Origin: Phytophthora quininea
Taxonomy: Eukaryota; Oomycota; Peronosporomycetes; Peronosporales; Peronosporaceae
DNA length: 64,000 bases
Direction: 5' to 3'
Assembly (NCBI GenBank): GCA_011947345.1
Contig: JAAVTG010000001.1
Location: 186,001-250,000, forward strand
The notes beneath the pieces are model-generated. The model saw nothing but the letters and a program-made list of their open reading frames with translations. It was not told the DNA's origin and ran no database searches. Shown piece by piece: positions 52,594-62,163 of this stretch (within the stretch, counting starts at the first letter, position 1; each line of letters starts with the position of its first letter). The position numbers and the translations under genes were made by a program.

Positions 52594-53031
52594 ATGAAGG
52601 TTTTCCAGGTCCTCGTCGTCGCCGCGCTCGCCATCTCCGCCGTCAGTGGCCAGGCTGCTTCGACCACCGCCACCACGGGCGCTGCCACCTCGACCACTGG
52701 TTCGACCACCGCCGCCGCCGCCACTACCGGTGCGTCCACGGCTGGCACGACCACCGCCGCCAGCGGTGTTGTCGACACGCCGGTCGGCGCCACCAGCTCG
52801 ACCGGATCTGCTGCCACGGTGGGTGCCAGCACTTCGGGCTCGAGCGCCGCCACCACCTCGTCGTCCACCGGCACCACCACGACGTCGTCGTCGTCGGGCA
52901 CCTCCAGCAGCGACAAGGCCACGTCGGGCTCCAGCGCCAGCGCGTCGGGCTCCAGCGGTGCCTCCCAGGTCGCCAGCGCCATGGGCGTTGCCACCGCTGC
53001 GGTCGTGGCGGTCGGCTCGTACTTCCTATAG
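52594..53031 (+). CDS. Mucin-like GPI-type secreted protein (family member 2)
   Basis: An intact 145-residue protein. Signal peptide MKVFQVLVVAALAISAVSGQ; a cysteine-free body of T-T-G-A and S-S-G runs; SGASQVASAMGVATAAVVAV and a GSYFL end. The hydrophobic tail without charged residues after it fits a GPI signal. Thr/Ser-rich body suggests heavy O-glycosylation at the wall. Tandem paralogue of the genes at 51638 and 53821. No enzyme domain. Confidence 0.8.
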   Translation: MKVFQVLVVAALAISAVSGQAASTTATTGAATSTTGSTTAAAATTGASTAGTTTAASGVVDTPVGATSSTGSAATVGASTSGSSAATTSSSTGTTTTSSSSGTSSSDKATSGSSASASGSSGASQVASAMGVATAAVVAVGSYFL

Positions 53032-53761
53032 CTCGACGAACGGTTCGCAGTGCAAGAGCTGAGTGGAATAGCTGAGAGGACAGCACTTCTCGAGTAGCCT
53101 TCCGACCATTATTTGCTTGCAATAGATGTATTCTCTTACCGTCCACGTTGATTGATCGCGTTGAAGATGCATCTCTACGTCGTAGCAGTTCTCGCGCTGG
53201 AATTTATCGTCGTGTATGATCTTCTTTTTGCTCATGATGGGGACGTGGTGCTCTACGTTAGCACTTTGTGGTTCGAAGAGAGGAGACTTCGGTAGAGCAC
53301 CACCACGCCATGTCAAAGCGTTGCGCGGTGATCGGTGCTATGAGCTGCTCGCAGCATGACCCTATCTATATGCAATATCCACCGGAAAAGATCGTTGGGG
53401 GTGGCTTCATTTCGCCGCTCGTCCCGCTGTAGTCATCTCGTTGCATTCCAGCAGATTGGACACACGTGTCTTCAACGTCTCGCAGAATTTGATGGTAAAA
53501 GCGCTCGGTTGCAGCGTTGGGCTTGGTCTCCATCGTCTTGTTTCGGACGCTTCGTTGTCCGTGCAGCTTCACGCTCGACTCTTAGCCGCACGTGGTTTGC
53601 AACAGACGGAGGTTTGTCCACATGCTCTTCGCGCTCTTTCCAATGATTTTCAACTGCACGTTGTGCAAAGACACCGTAGCTGGACGAGCATCGGGGGCGT
53701 TTACGTGCTCGGGAAACAGAGCTCGAGAGGTGGCTCTGCCAGGGTCTGAACGGCATCAACC
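53032..53761. other. Intergenic, no gene seen
   Basis: Overlapping frames on both strands of up to 100 codons with no domains, signal peptides or codon bias. Confidence 0.4.
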
Positions 53762-53780
53762 CTTCATTCTCCATTTCACC
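53762..53780 (+). promoter_or_regulatory. Oomycete initiator motif
   Basis: CTTCATTCTCCATTTCACC about 40-60 bp before the ATG at 53821, followed by CCAAGTGCTCAAGTTCC. Confidence 0.7.
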
Positions 53781-53820
53781 CCCAAGTGCTCAAGTTCCAC
53801 TATTCACCTTTTCAACAACC

Positions 53821-54348
53821 ATGAAGTTCTTCCAGGTCCTCGTCATCGCCGCCCTCGCCGTCGCCGGAGTCAGTGGACAAGTTGCCACTACGGGTGCCAC
53901 CACCCCTGCCGCTGGTGCGACGACGACTGGTGCTGGCGCCGCCACAACTGCCCCAGCCGTGACGCCTGCTACCGGCGCGACGACTACCGGATCAACAGCC
54001 ACCGGCTCGACTGCAGCGGGTATTGCTGCCACTGCAGCTCCTGCTGCCGGTGCCACCACCGCTGCCTCGGGCACGGGTGCTACCGGAACCGTTGGAAGCG
54101 CCGCCACGGACTCGACTGTGGGAGGCAGCTTCACCGGATCGACCTCCGTCGGCTCGTCCGCAACCGCCACGGGTTCGTCGACCACGTCGGTGTCGTCTTC
54201 CACTGGCACCTCCAGCGGCTCTACGGCTTCGTCCACGACCTCGTCGGCGTCTGCGAGCGCGTCTGGATCGAGCGGAGCTGCCCAGATCACTGGTGCGGTG
54301 GGAGTTGCCACCGCCGCAGTCGTCGCGGTTGGCTCGTACTTCCTGTAA
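53821..54348 (+). CDS. Mucin-like GPI-type secreted protein (family member 3)
   Basis: An intact 175-residue protein. Signal peptide MKFFQVLVIAALAVAGVSGQ; long body of T-T-G-A, A-G-A and S-S-T repeats without Cys; SGAAQITGAVGVATAAVVAV and a GSYFL end. It is the longest of the three tandem paralogues; its body differs mainly by expansion of simple repeats, while the signal peptide and the last 30 residues are nearly fixed. Probable surface glycoprotein. Confidence 0.8.
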   Translation: MKFFQVLVIAALAVAGVSGQVATTGATTPAAGATTTGAGAATTAPAVTPATGATTTGSTATGSTAAGIAATAAPAAGATTAASGTGATGTVGSAATDSTVGGSFTGSTSVGSSATATGSSTTSVSSSTGTSSGSTASSTTSSASASASGSSGAAQITGAVGVATAAVVAVGSYFL

Positions 54349-54555
54349 GCAAGAGATCCTGGAGAATACCGAGTCGCCGCTACACATCAACTCGAGTAGC
54401 ATCTGCTCTTTTGCTACATTGTGAAACTAGTTAGCATGCTACAACATTTTTTTATCTACGGAATCCAGGTCGTGTCAAAGTATCAAAGCGGTAGGGTCTT
54501 ACTATCGGAAACGTGCATCGCTTCCCCGCGACCAAAGCGGAATCTTGCCTGCGTC

Positions 54556-56187
54556 TTACTCGTCTTCGACTGACCCACCGTCTTTAAGCGGGCAAGGCAA
54601 AAACCGACTCGTGATCTCTCTCCACTTGGGGATACCAATGACGATGTCGCCATTCTTGAGGCCTTCGACGATCGTGAAGCAGCGCGGGTGGCCCTCGACG
54701 TGGAAATTAGCCCGGTAGATGTCCGAGTAGTCGCTCACGGGGCCGATGCACTCCTCCTGATGCTGGCACGTGATCATCTCCATCTGATCGCTGGCAGCGT
54801 CATCGTTATAGCCGACAATTTGAGCGGCTTCGAACATGGCGATATTCCAGCGGCGGACCAGGTCGTCCGTCGCAGTCGTGCCGGTGACCCTGGCATACAG
54901 CGGGTCCTTTTTCGTCTTGGCAGGAGTCGCAGAGCCACATAGCCTTGGTCTTCATCGCCCATGAGAACAATGGCGGTGTTGGCCGTGTCGAGCGTATTAG
55001 ACGCCGAGCAGTTTTGGTACAGGTTGGCAAGGTTGCCGGTGATTTCGTACGTGTAGCTGTAGTTCCCCAAGTCTTTGGCGTCGATATACTCCCCGTACGT
55101 GTGCGGCAAGTCCTTGAAAAACGGATACAAGATGTTCTTTGGTTCGTCCCACACATTCACGTATGTGCTGCCGTCGTTGGCCGTCGCTCGCATTGTGATG
55201 TTGTCCGAGGCGTTGATGTCAGGGAGGGAGGTGCTTCCTCGAGCACACGACTCCCAGTACCGAGGGTCGGTGGTTTTGGTCGTTGCGGAGAGGAAGACCC
55301 CTCAGCTCCGTTTTGACACTTCAGGTAGATCGTCTGAAGCAAGTCGATCAGCGAGTGGTGCGAGTAGAACACCGGGTCCACTGGTGCCTGCAGGTAGACC
55401 ATGATCCCACCAACCGCGTTGTGAACCGTGTCTGCAGCCACAACACCATTAGCACCGGACGAACGGTTAACAATCTTATCGACGTACTGTGGACGCCGCT
55501 CTCGACGGCGGATGTGAAGCTGGCAGTGTCGTTGTAGGAGAAGAGCTGCTGGTACACGGACGCGAACGAAGCCCCACTTGGGTACGGAGTGGCGGTCAAG
55601 TACTTGCTGCGAGTGCGGATAATGCAGTGGGCACAACCCGTGTTGTTCCCGCAGAAGTTGTATGCCACGCCTTGGTTGATGCACGTCGTCTTGGTGGTGT
55701 ATGGGATCGACGTTCCGTAGATCGACAAACTTTGCTGAGTCCTGTGACCGTCCCGCCAAAGTCTGTGATGATCGGAGAGCACGTCTCGATGCTGGAGCAG
55801 ATATTACTCGCCTGCTTGGCCGTCCCGGTGATGTGGTCCCAATACGGCAGTAATGCACTGGTACCTAGGGTCGAGGCTTCGCAGCATGTTTTCGTAGCCC
55901 AAGAGGAACATGCGGTGCCAGTAGATGAACACGCACGTCTTGTGTGCTTCGTAGCCGGTGAGCGTCTCGGTGTGGATCTGGGAAAACTTTTGGTGGAAGC
56001 CCTTGGTCATGGCCACCCCCACGGCCTCAAGGTAGAGACTTTTGTCGTCGGTCGAAAGCGCGTCCCAGGACCTGCGGACACGAGGTGCCGTGCAGTTCGT
56101 TCCGAGTTGCTGACCAGTTGCGCTGCATGTTGACAGGCAGAGCAGTGTTGCCCCGAGCCAAAGCGAGAGACTCTTCATCGTCGTCAT
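54556..56187 (-). CDS. Secreted tyrosinase-like copper oxidase, frame-broken
   Basis: Tyrosinases oxidise phenols to quinones with a dicopper centre. The signal peptide starts at 56187 or 56178 (SLSLWLGATLLCLSTCSATG). The copper-A region has EAHKTCVFIYWHRMFLLGYE with preceding GFHQKFSQIH. After breaks in the frame near 55810, 55740 and 55480, the copper-B region reads DTVHNAVGGIMVYL and DPVFYSHHSLIDLLQTIYLK. The C-terminal part (VWDEPKNILYPFFKDLPHTY, YQNCSASNTLDTANTA, HVEGHPRCFTIVEGLKNGDI) continues to a stop at 54556 after further shifts near 55200 and 54900. About 540 residues in all. Because the whole gene is present in order, I favour sequencing indels over decay. Promoter motif TTTCATTTTCTGACAG at about 56205. 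Possible role in wall phenolics or melanisation is inference. Confidence 0.8.
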
Positions 56188-56236
56188 CGTCGAAGCTTGG
56201 GCTGTCAGAAAATGAAAAGGATCCGCAGACGACGGT

Positions 56237-56383
56237 TCATGGAGAAGATCGCCGTGACCAGCATGCCCAAAAGACATGCTTGTCAGGCCGATCATTGGAA
56301 ACGAATATGCCCAATGCTGCTGGTTGTTCACTTGCGCCGGCAATGGCAAGAGCGGCGATGACGAGGACCTGGAAGAACTTCAT
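56237..56383 (-). pseudogene. Truncated mucin-like family member
   Basis: Starts with MKFFQVLVIAALAIAGASEQ, almost the same signal peptide as the genes at 52594 and 53821, and has the family promoter (TCATTCTCGTTTTCAC and AAGTGCTCAAGTTCC near 56415-56445). After about 20 residues the family body is lost and an unrelated 28-residue sequence precedes the stop. It lies directly upstream of the tyrosinase on the same strand, and its promoter could drive or have been captured by that locus. Confidence 0.6.
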
Positions 56384-56427
56384 TATGAGGAGGTGGTGGA
56401 GTTGGTAGTGGAACTTGAGCACTTGAA

Positions 56428-56445
56428 AGTGAAAACGAGAATGAG
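56428..56445 (-). promoter_or_regulatory. Oomycete initiator motif of the truncated family member
   Basis: The minus strand reads CTCATTCTCGTTTTCACT, followed by the conserved AAGTGCTCAAGT word, the same layout as in the intact paralogues. Confidence 0.65.
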
Positions 56446-56691
56446 TCGAGACCCGTTCGAGATCGCAGCGCTAAAGGGAGAGATGGTCTTCTTCATGCGG
56501 CGTTGGGGTACCTGGTATTTGGAAATGCTGGTCGGTTTGCCATAAGATCGCCCTGATGTTCACGAACTTGTGGAGATGGAAATCGCGGCTTGAGCCAGGC
56601 CCCACAGTATGGATAAGGTATATGCATGCGCCTGCTTTGGTGTCGCTAACAGGATAGTATTGATCACTCCAGACTGCAGCTGCCATCAAAT

Positions 56692-57409
56692 TCTGCGCGC
56701 CAGATTTACTTCACGGCAGCCGTCCATGCCATACGAGATGATCAGCCTCCCCGTCTCAACCTTCAGTGAGCGCCGTTCATCGACTCCACGGTCAGTCGCA
56801 GGCAGATCGGGTGAGGGTCGTCCAGGTTCATGGGGAAGCACCAGCTACCTCTGGCGCCTCCAATTTGGCACTTGAGCTGGAGCTTCATGAGGTAGGTCGA
56901 GAATTTCTGCTTCAGGTCCAACGTGCACCAGTTCTGGTCGAGGATGTAGGTGCTCGTCATGGGCCCCAGAGAACCTTTGAGTACTGCCTGCTCACAGTCA
57001 TAGCCCGTGAGTTATAGCGCAAATGGGTGATCGAAAGACGAAACATTTTTCCTGGAGGACGGCCATGATCAATAGGTCTTGTCCACGGAGCTGGGGGTCG
57101 CTGTTCATCTTGGACCAGAAGAGGTCGATGTTTCGATGTCGTGGCAGGACCTGCAGAGCAACAATGCGAAAAGTGAGCTGGAAAATGTCGACAAGAGATC
57201 AGCAGAATGGACCATTTGTCATGTTTGGTCTGGTTCATCAAGCGGATGACGGATCCGTATTCGGTCGCTTCCAACTCGCAAACGAAGTGGTAGCCATCCT
57301 GGTCAACGTCTTGTCCATTGCTCGTTCGAAAGTGAATCAAATAATACTTTACGTAAGCATTAGCGGCGGATCCACAAGAGGCGAAACTATCAAATGCTGG
57401 CCGCTCCAT
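56692..57409 (-). CDS. Unrecognised conserved-looking protein, fragmentary model
   Basis: Minus-strand segments suggest one gene: 57409-57215 (SAANAYVKYYLIHFRTSNG, FVCELEATEYGSVIRLMNQT), then after a likely intron with acceptor TCTGCAG near 57150, NIDLFWSKMNSDPQLRGQDL and MAVLQEKCFVFRSPICAIT, then in the next frame LTGYDCEQAVLKGSLGPMTS, DLKQKFSTYLMKLQLKCQIG and CLRLTVESMNGAH, and finally VETGRLIISYGMDGCREVNL to about 56692. Codon use looks genuine, but I do not recognise the family. Two one-base breaks are needed (near 57010 and 56765). Confidence 0.45.
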
Positions 57410-57779
57410 CGTCGTCAGTTGGTTCGAGCTCTAGAGCTCACGATACGCAGCATGACGAACGACATCGATCCTCAGTGTCAATGACGGGGACGATTCCGAT
57501 GTGAGGCAGGCAGTGATGATGCCATACAAAAGACAGTTTAGATTTGAGGACAAACACAACAAGAGCCAACTACACTACGCACAACACCAGCCATCATCAC
57601 CCACTAGTATTTTGACTGTCCAGGCAAGCTGCACGCTGAAGGTAGCGTTGCCTGCGCTTTCAGATCGTGTTATTGATTCGCGCGATATCTTGAATTTGAG
57701 CTTCTGAGGAAGAAAACCTATGGATCGGACCCAGAAAATTTCCTCCTCGTATTTCAACGTTCAGTCAGAATTTCTCATT
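57410..57779. other. Intergenic, no gene seen
   Basis: Short frames only, AT-richer than the neighbours. Confidence 0.35.
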
Positions 57780-58337
57780 AATTCAATGATCTTACTTGAG
57801 GTAGTTTTGCTGGATGGAAAAGCTTTTGTACGTTCGATGTCACTGGTGAAGTTTCGACGATCTGCTTGACGAACAAGTTGACGAAGGATGTGATAAGGAA
57901 AATAGAGACAGTTATGGATGCGGCTAACATTTTTACTCGTGCAGGACGGGCAAGTTGACAGCTCAGAGTGTCAGCGAATACTACACCGACGTAGGAGTTC
58001 AAATGACGCGAGATTACAGTTCGAGGGTCTTCATCGCGTCCTTGTCGCTCTTTTGGAGGTACAATTTTATCGATTTCCTTTTTCTCAATCAACGTGTATG
58101 CACCTGTTGTTTTTTTGGAGGCAGTCTCAAGAAACTCGCCACAAATCGTGCTTGGCTGTGGATTGGAAAGAATAACTCTCCTTATTACATGGAGACATGG
58201 AGCTCATGTTTGACTGCACGCTTGCTGGCAAGCACGGAAGATGGACATTTCCTCTGATACCGGAAGACCCCGGGGCCATCAAGCGCCGGTTGTTGGCGGA
58301 CGCGAAGGAGCAGCTCTTGTTTGGCGGCAAGAATTAA
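57780..58337 (+). CDS. Unrecognised multi-exon gene, partial model
   Basis: A strong acceptor (branch-like GGCTAACATTTTT then GTGCAG, 57950) opens an exon reading TGKLTAQSVSEYYTDVGVQM, TRDYSSRVFIASLSLFW. A GTACAATTTT donor and TTTTTTGGAGGCAG acceptor lead to SLKKLATNRAWLWIGKNNS. A final frame reads MELMFDCTLAGKHGRWTFPL, PEDPGAIKRRLLADAKEQLL and a stop at 58337. The exons upstream of 57780 are not defined and the last frame change may be an indel. Product unknown. Confidence 0.4.
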
Positions 58338-58398
58338 CTTTAGAATCAAGGCTTCTTTTTTACATATCACAATTCTTTTGTTTTTCATTTTGCATATC

Positions 58399-59365
58399 AT
58401 GGCGCTCGCACTCCGCTTCGCCGAGGAAGGCGAGTTCAGGTGGCGTCTCCCTTCGTCTCTAGCTTCCTACAGCCAGGTGCTCACCCTTCCTATCTGTCTG
58501 CAGCTCCCGTGCCTGTGATGTGTCTCTGGAGACGCCCGACGTTCCCTTAGCCAGGCCATCTTCCGATGGAGTAAACCAGTGCGGAGTCATCAGGGGCAGA
58601 CCCAGCCCCTGTCAAGGTGGAGACGCTGATCGTGGCGACACCTGGCGCTGCGCAGCGCTTCATGAAGGAGCTGGCGGCCTCGTGGGAAGTTGTGGCCACG
58701 CTCGTCACTTCGGACCAAACCGTGAGCTCCTACAGGCTGCAGGACGACCTCGAATCTGCTTCCGCTGGGATCCTGCTGTCCCAAAAGGGATCAATGTGGC
58801 TGAGAGTGGCAACCACTTGGCGCTGCTGTTAGGCCAGGAAATCCCTGTCGCGTCGACGTGGATCTGGCTCAACAAACTGCTGCAGCACGTGGACGCCCAC
58901 GAGGTGGTCTGCTTGGACTCGCAGCTCTCCACCATCTACGCGGACTCGTCGGCAGCTGATGAGCCAGGTCCCAAGCTTCGGATGCTGGCGTCGGGCTCGG
59001 TGACGGACGAGATTAAGCTCAAGACGCCCGTGCGGCCATTGGAAGTCCCGCAGTTTGTTGCTGGCGTGCCAGCCGCGCTGCTGACTCATGTGAGAGTTAT
59101 GGTGGAGACTTGGAGGGCTGCTATCATTGCGTATTGATCATTTTTGAATGGCTTATTGCAGGGTGAGTTGCGGAAGCGTCAGGTGCAGGTTTTCATGAGT
59201 CTGCGAGATGTTTCAGCGACTTTGGGCGATGTGGTGAGGAGTTTTCTGCCGCTGGCTGCGAACGCGTCGAGTGTGCTGGGGATGCTGGAGCGTCCGATGT
59301 TTTATCAACCGAGCGATGACCGTAAAGCTCGCGGTGATGGATCTCTGAATGTGCTCTATACCTAA
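58399..59365 (+). CDS. PSMG1: Proteasome assembly chaperone 1-like protein
   Basis: Candidate PAC1/PSMG1, which with PAC2 assembles the 20S alpha ring. Start MALALRFAEEGEFRWRLPS at 58399. After frame shifts: VKVETLIVATPGAAQRFMKE, GNHLALLLGQEIPVASTWIW, VDAHEVVCLDSQLSTIYADS, RPLEVPQFVAGVPAALLTH, then an intron (GTGAGA..TTGCAG, about 59091-59161) and ELRKRQVQVFMSLRDVSATL ending in LNVLYT, like the LYT terminus of PAC1. The hydrophobic beta-strand plus 'P..V.GLPAALL.H' step is the best family signal. Breaks lie near 58500 and 58790. Confidence 0.6.
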
Positions 59366-59525
59366 GGAGGATCTGGATGAAGAAGGTCGAACTGCTGCTG
59401 CTGGATGGATGGAATAGAGGTATTTCGAGCACATTTGACGGGTGTTTTGACTTTGTGCAGGTTTTAATCGTGCAAAAATAGCTCGAGAGCGTTCAGGTGA
59501 CTCGAAGAACCCAGCGAATGGCAGC

Positions 59526-62147
59526 GTGAAGCGCCTTTTGCTGCTGTCTGGGATGGATCAACGTGTCGAGCGCAGCGGGTCGGCATCGGCGCGTCAATTC
59601 TCCACGAGGTTCCTACCGAGTGATGGGATTCCAGCGTATAATGCGCTCTTAGACACGAACCTGGGCAAACGACGGGAATTTCTGCTCGGGAACCGACAGT
59701 CGCTGGAGTTGATGCAGCAGACAGGAGTGATTGAGCGCGTGGAGTCACAGCCCGACAACCCGAACCAATATGTGGTGCATATTGCGGAAAAGCCCATCCA
59801 CCGACGCAAGCGGCTGCCCCCAGATCCTGCTCGAATCCGCTGCAGCTTCCGGAGTCGCAATTGACGCCGTGGCGACAACACTCCACTGCTCACAGTGTTC
59901 TAGGTGCGTTCTCCAAGGCGCTTGGACGTAACGGCGCTAGCACCCACAGCTACAGAAAGCGGAAAATCCTGCTACCAATGCAGATAAAAGCTGCACAAAG
60001 GCGAATGTGGCGAGACTGAAAGGACTTGGACGAAGTTACAGCACTGGGATGGCACTGAGCCATTGTAAACCTGTGCTAAAGTCTTCGGCTGCAAACCGAT
60101 TGGCGCTGTTCGGGTCGACAAAATGCAGCGCACTCTTAGAAGCTGCTGGGGGCGATGAGTTGGGTCTGAACGCGCATGGTGAACCGAATGGGCGGCCGTC
60201 GCGGCTCTCCGTAATGCGTCAACGGAGTTGCAGTGCACCTACTGTCGATCAATTCATGGCGGGTCAGTCCAACCAGTCCAGTCACGCGATGGTAGTCAAG
60301 AAGTCTGTGGCTGCGATGACTGCTTCAAACGAAACGCCACAGCCAGTTGTGAAAGGAACGGTGGAGCATCTACTGGAGAGCGACGCATCTTTCATGGCAC
60401 AGATTCGAGTCATGAAGGACCAACTTTCGCAACTGGAGAGCACCAAAACGCACCTGGATGCCGAGATTGGACTGTTACGACGAAAACTTCGTGGAGTGAA
60501 TGCTGTGCGCGAGAACGACGTGGCTGTGGCTCATTGTTCCTCGATCATGCAGCACCGTCTATCGAAAGCCGAAGAGGAATACATGAAACTCGTCACTCAG
60601 CAGCAACAAGTCAAGAAAGACGTCGATCGAGTGCGTCGCGAGCTGCTATCGCTGCGCAAAGTGCGGCACACTCTGGAAACAGATATTGAGAGTGTGACGC
60701 AGGCCAACCAGGTTTTTGAGGAGAAAATCCACGCGTCCAAAGTGGTGCGCAACCAGCTGTCCGAGGAGCTCAGTGAGCTGGAACGCCAAGCAGAGACGGA
60801 ACTCGAAGAGCAGCGACTTAACCTGCCGCCAGAAGACGCAGTTGTCGTGGATGTCGCGAAGCTCATGAGTGCTGTCCAAGAACGTACTGTGAATCGACGA
60901 AATGCGTCCTTCACTGGGTACGACGTCGCCGTCGAAATGGCACAACAACTTCATTCTGGTGTAGTGACGGCTTCTCCTGGCGGGAGTCCTAATGACAAGA
61001 CTTCACGACGGAAAAGCATTTGTCGCAACAGCGGAGTGCAGAATCAGAAGCTGCTGAGCCACTCGACGGCATTCGTCGTGCTGCAAAACTCTCTTGGCCT
61101 CAAAGACTTGTCAACTTTTGAGCAGCAGTTTACGGCTACAGAGGAGCAGTTGCTGTCCAAATACAAGGCCAATCTCGCGCTGGCGGACGAGCTCGCTGCA
61201 CTGGAGAAGGAGCTGCATGTGTTAAACACGGAGAAAGAACAAACCGCGCCAATGTGCGCGGAATCATGCAGGCAAACGAGAAGGTGGAGCGCGATATGCA
61301 AGTGCGCGTCCAATCGACACTTCGGAACATCAGAACCTACAACGATTTACGCGAACAGCGCAATCGCGAACACGCTCGACTGCGTGGTATTATGATTAAG
61401 TGTCTAGAGGCATTGCAGGTTGATTCGAGGAACTCGGACTTGTCCAAGACAGATGGCAGCAACACTAGGTCGTCTGGACACGGGCTGCTGTTAAGTGAGA
61501 TGCCGTCGCCGGAGCTTCTCGAAAAACTGCAGCGCAAAATGACGCAGGTGGCAATCACAATGAAGGTTCGACACAGCTCGCACATGTTCGACGTGCCAGC
61601 GGAAGCGCTCCGTCTAAATCGTGGTCATGATGGCCGTCGCAGTAACATGTTCTCCGCCCGCGATGCATCAAAGATTGTGTTAGGTCCGAGAGATCCGTCA
61701 GGCTCTGCATTGTCAGCAATCTTAAGCACGGTCCAGGCACCTTCAATTGAGTCGGCGCTGACGCTAACAGATAACATCAGCATGATGGAGGTGATGCATG
61801 GGCTGCACCGAGCAACGAGCCCTGCGAGGAGGAGAGCAAGCTCTCTAACAGCGATCCCTCCAGTGATAGGGAACGTAAATGGAAGTCTCAATGGCGGTAT
61901 CGTCTCACCTGGAGTTCTTCCTGATTCCGACAGTGATGACACGAGTGTGACGAGCCGAAGCTTCTTGTCCTCTGTGCATGTTCTTCCCTCCACTCTACCA
62001 CCACTGGGAGCCATGGCTGAAGAAGAAAAGGAGGACGAGGAAGATGAAGAGGATGAAGGCGACAGACGTGATGACGAGCAAAGTGAGGACGACAATGACG
62101 AGGATGTGGACGTGAAACGCACTGAAGACGATGAACTGAGCTCGTAG
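59526..62147 (+). CDS. Coiled-coil protein, outer dynein arm docking complex-like
   Basis: A long alpha-helical protein (more than 850 residues). Coiled coil from about 60380 (DASFMAQIRVMKDQLSQLES, KTHLDAEIGLLRRKL) to 61400, with the block LKDLSTFEQQFTATEEQLLS and LADELAALEKELHVLN resembling the 'EF..AEEQNFSLFNY..E...E' block of CCDC114/CCDC63/DC2-type docking proteins. Those proteins attach dynein arms to flagellar doublets; oomycete zoospores are flagellated. The N-terminal 59526-59870 (FSTRFLPSDGIPAYNALLDT) precedes it in another frame. The tail ends in a very acidic run (EEEKEDEEDEEDEGDRRDDE). Breaks occur near 59860, 60010 and 61245, each in the one-base-missing direction. Start uncertain. 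Convergent with the TTLL gene (17 bp apart). Confidence 0.6.
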
Positions 62148-62163
62148 ATGGAAAGGATAGCAA

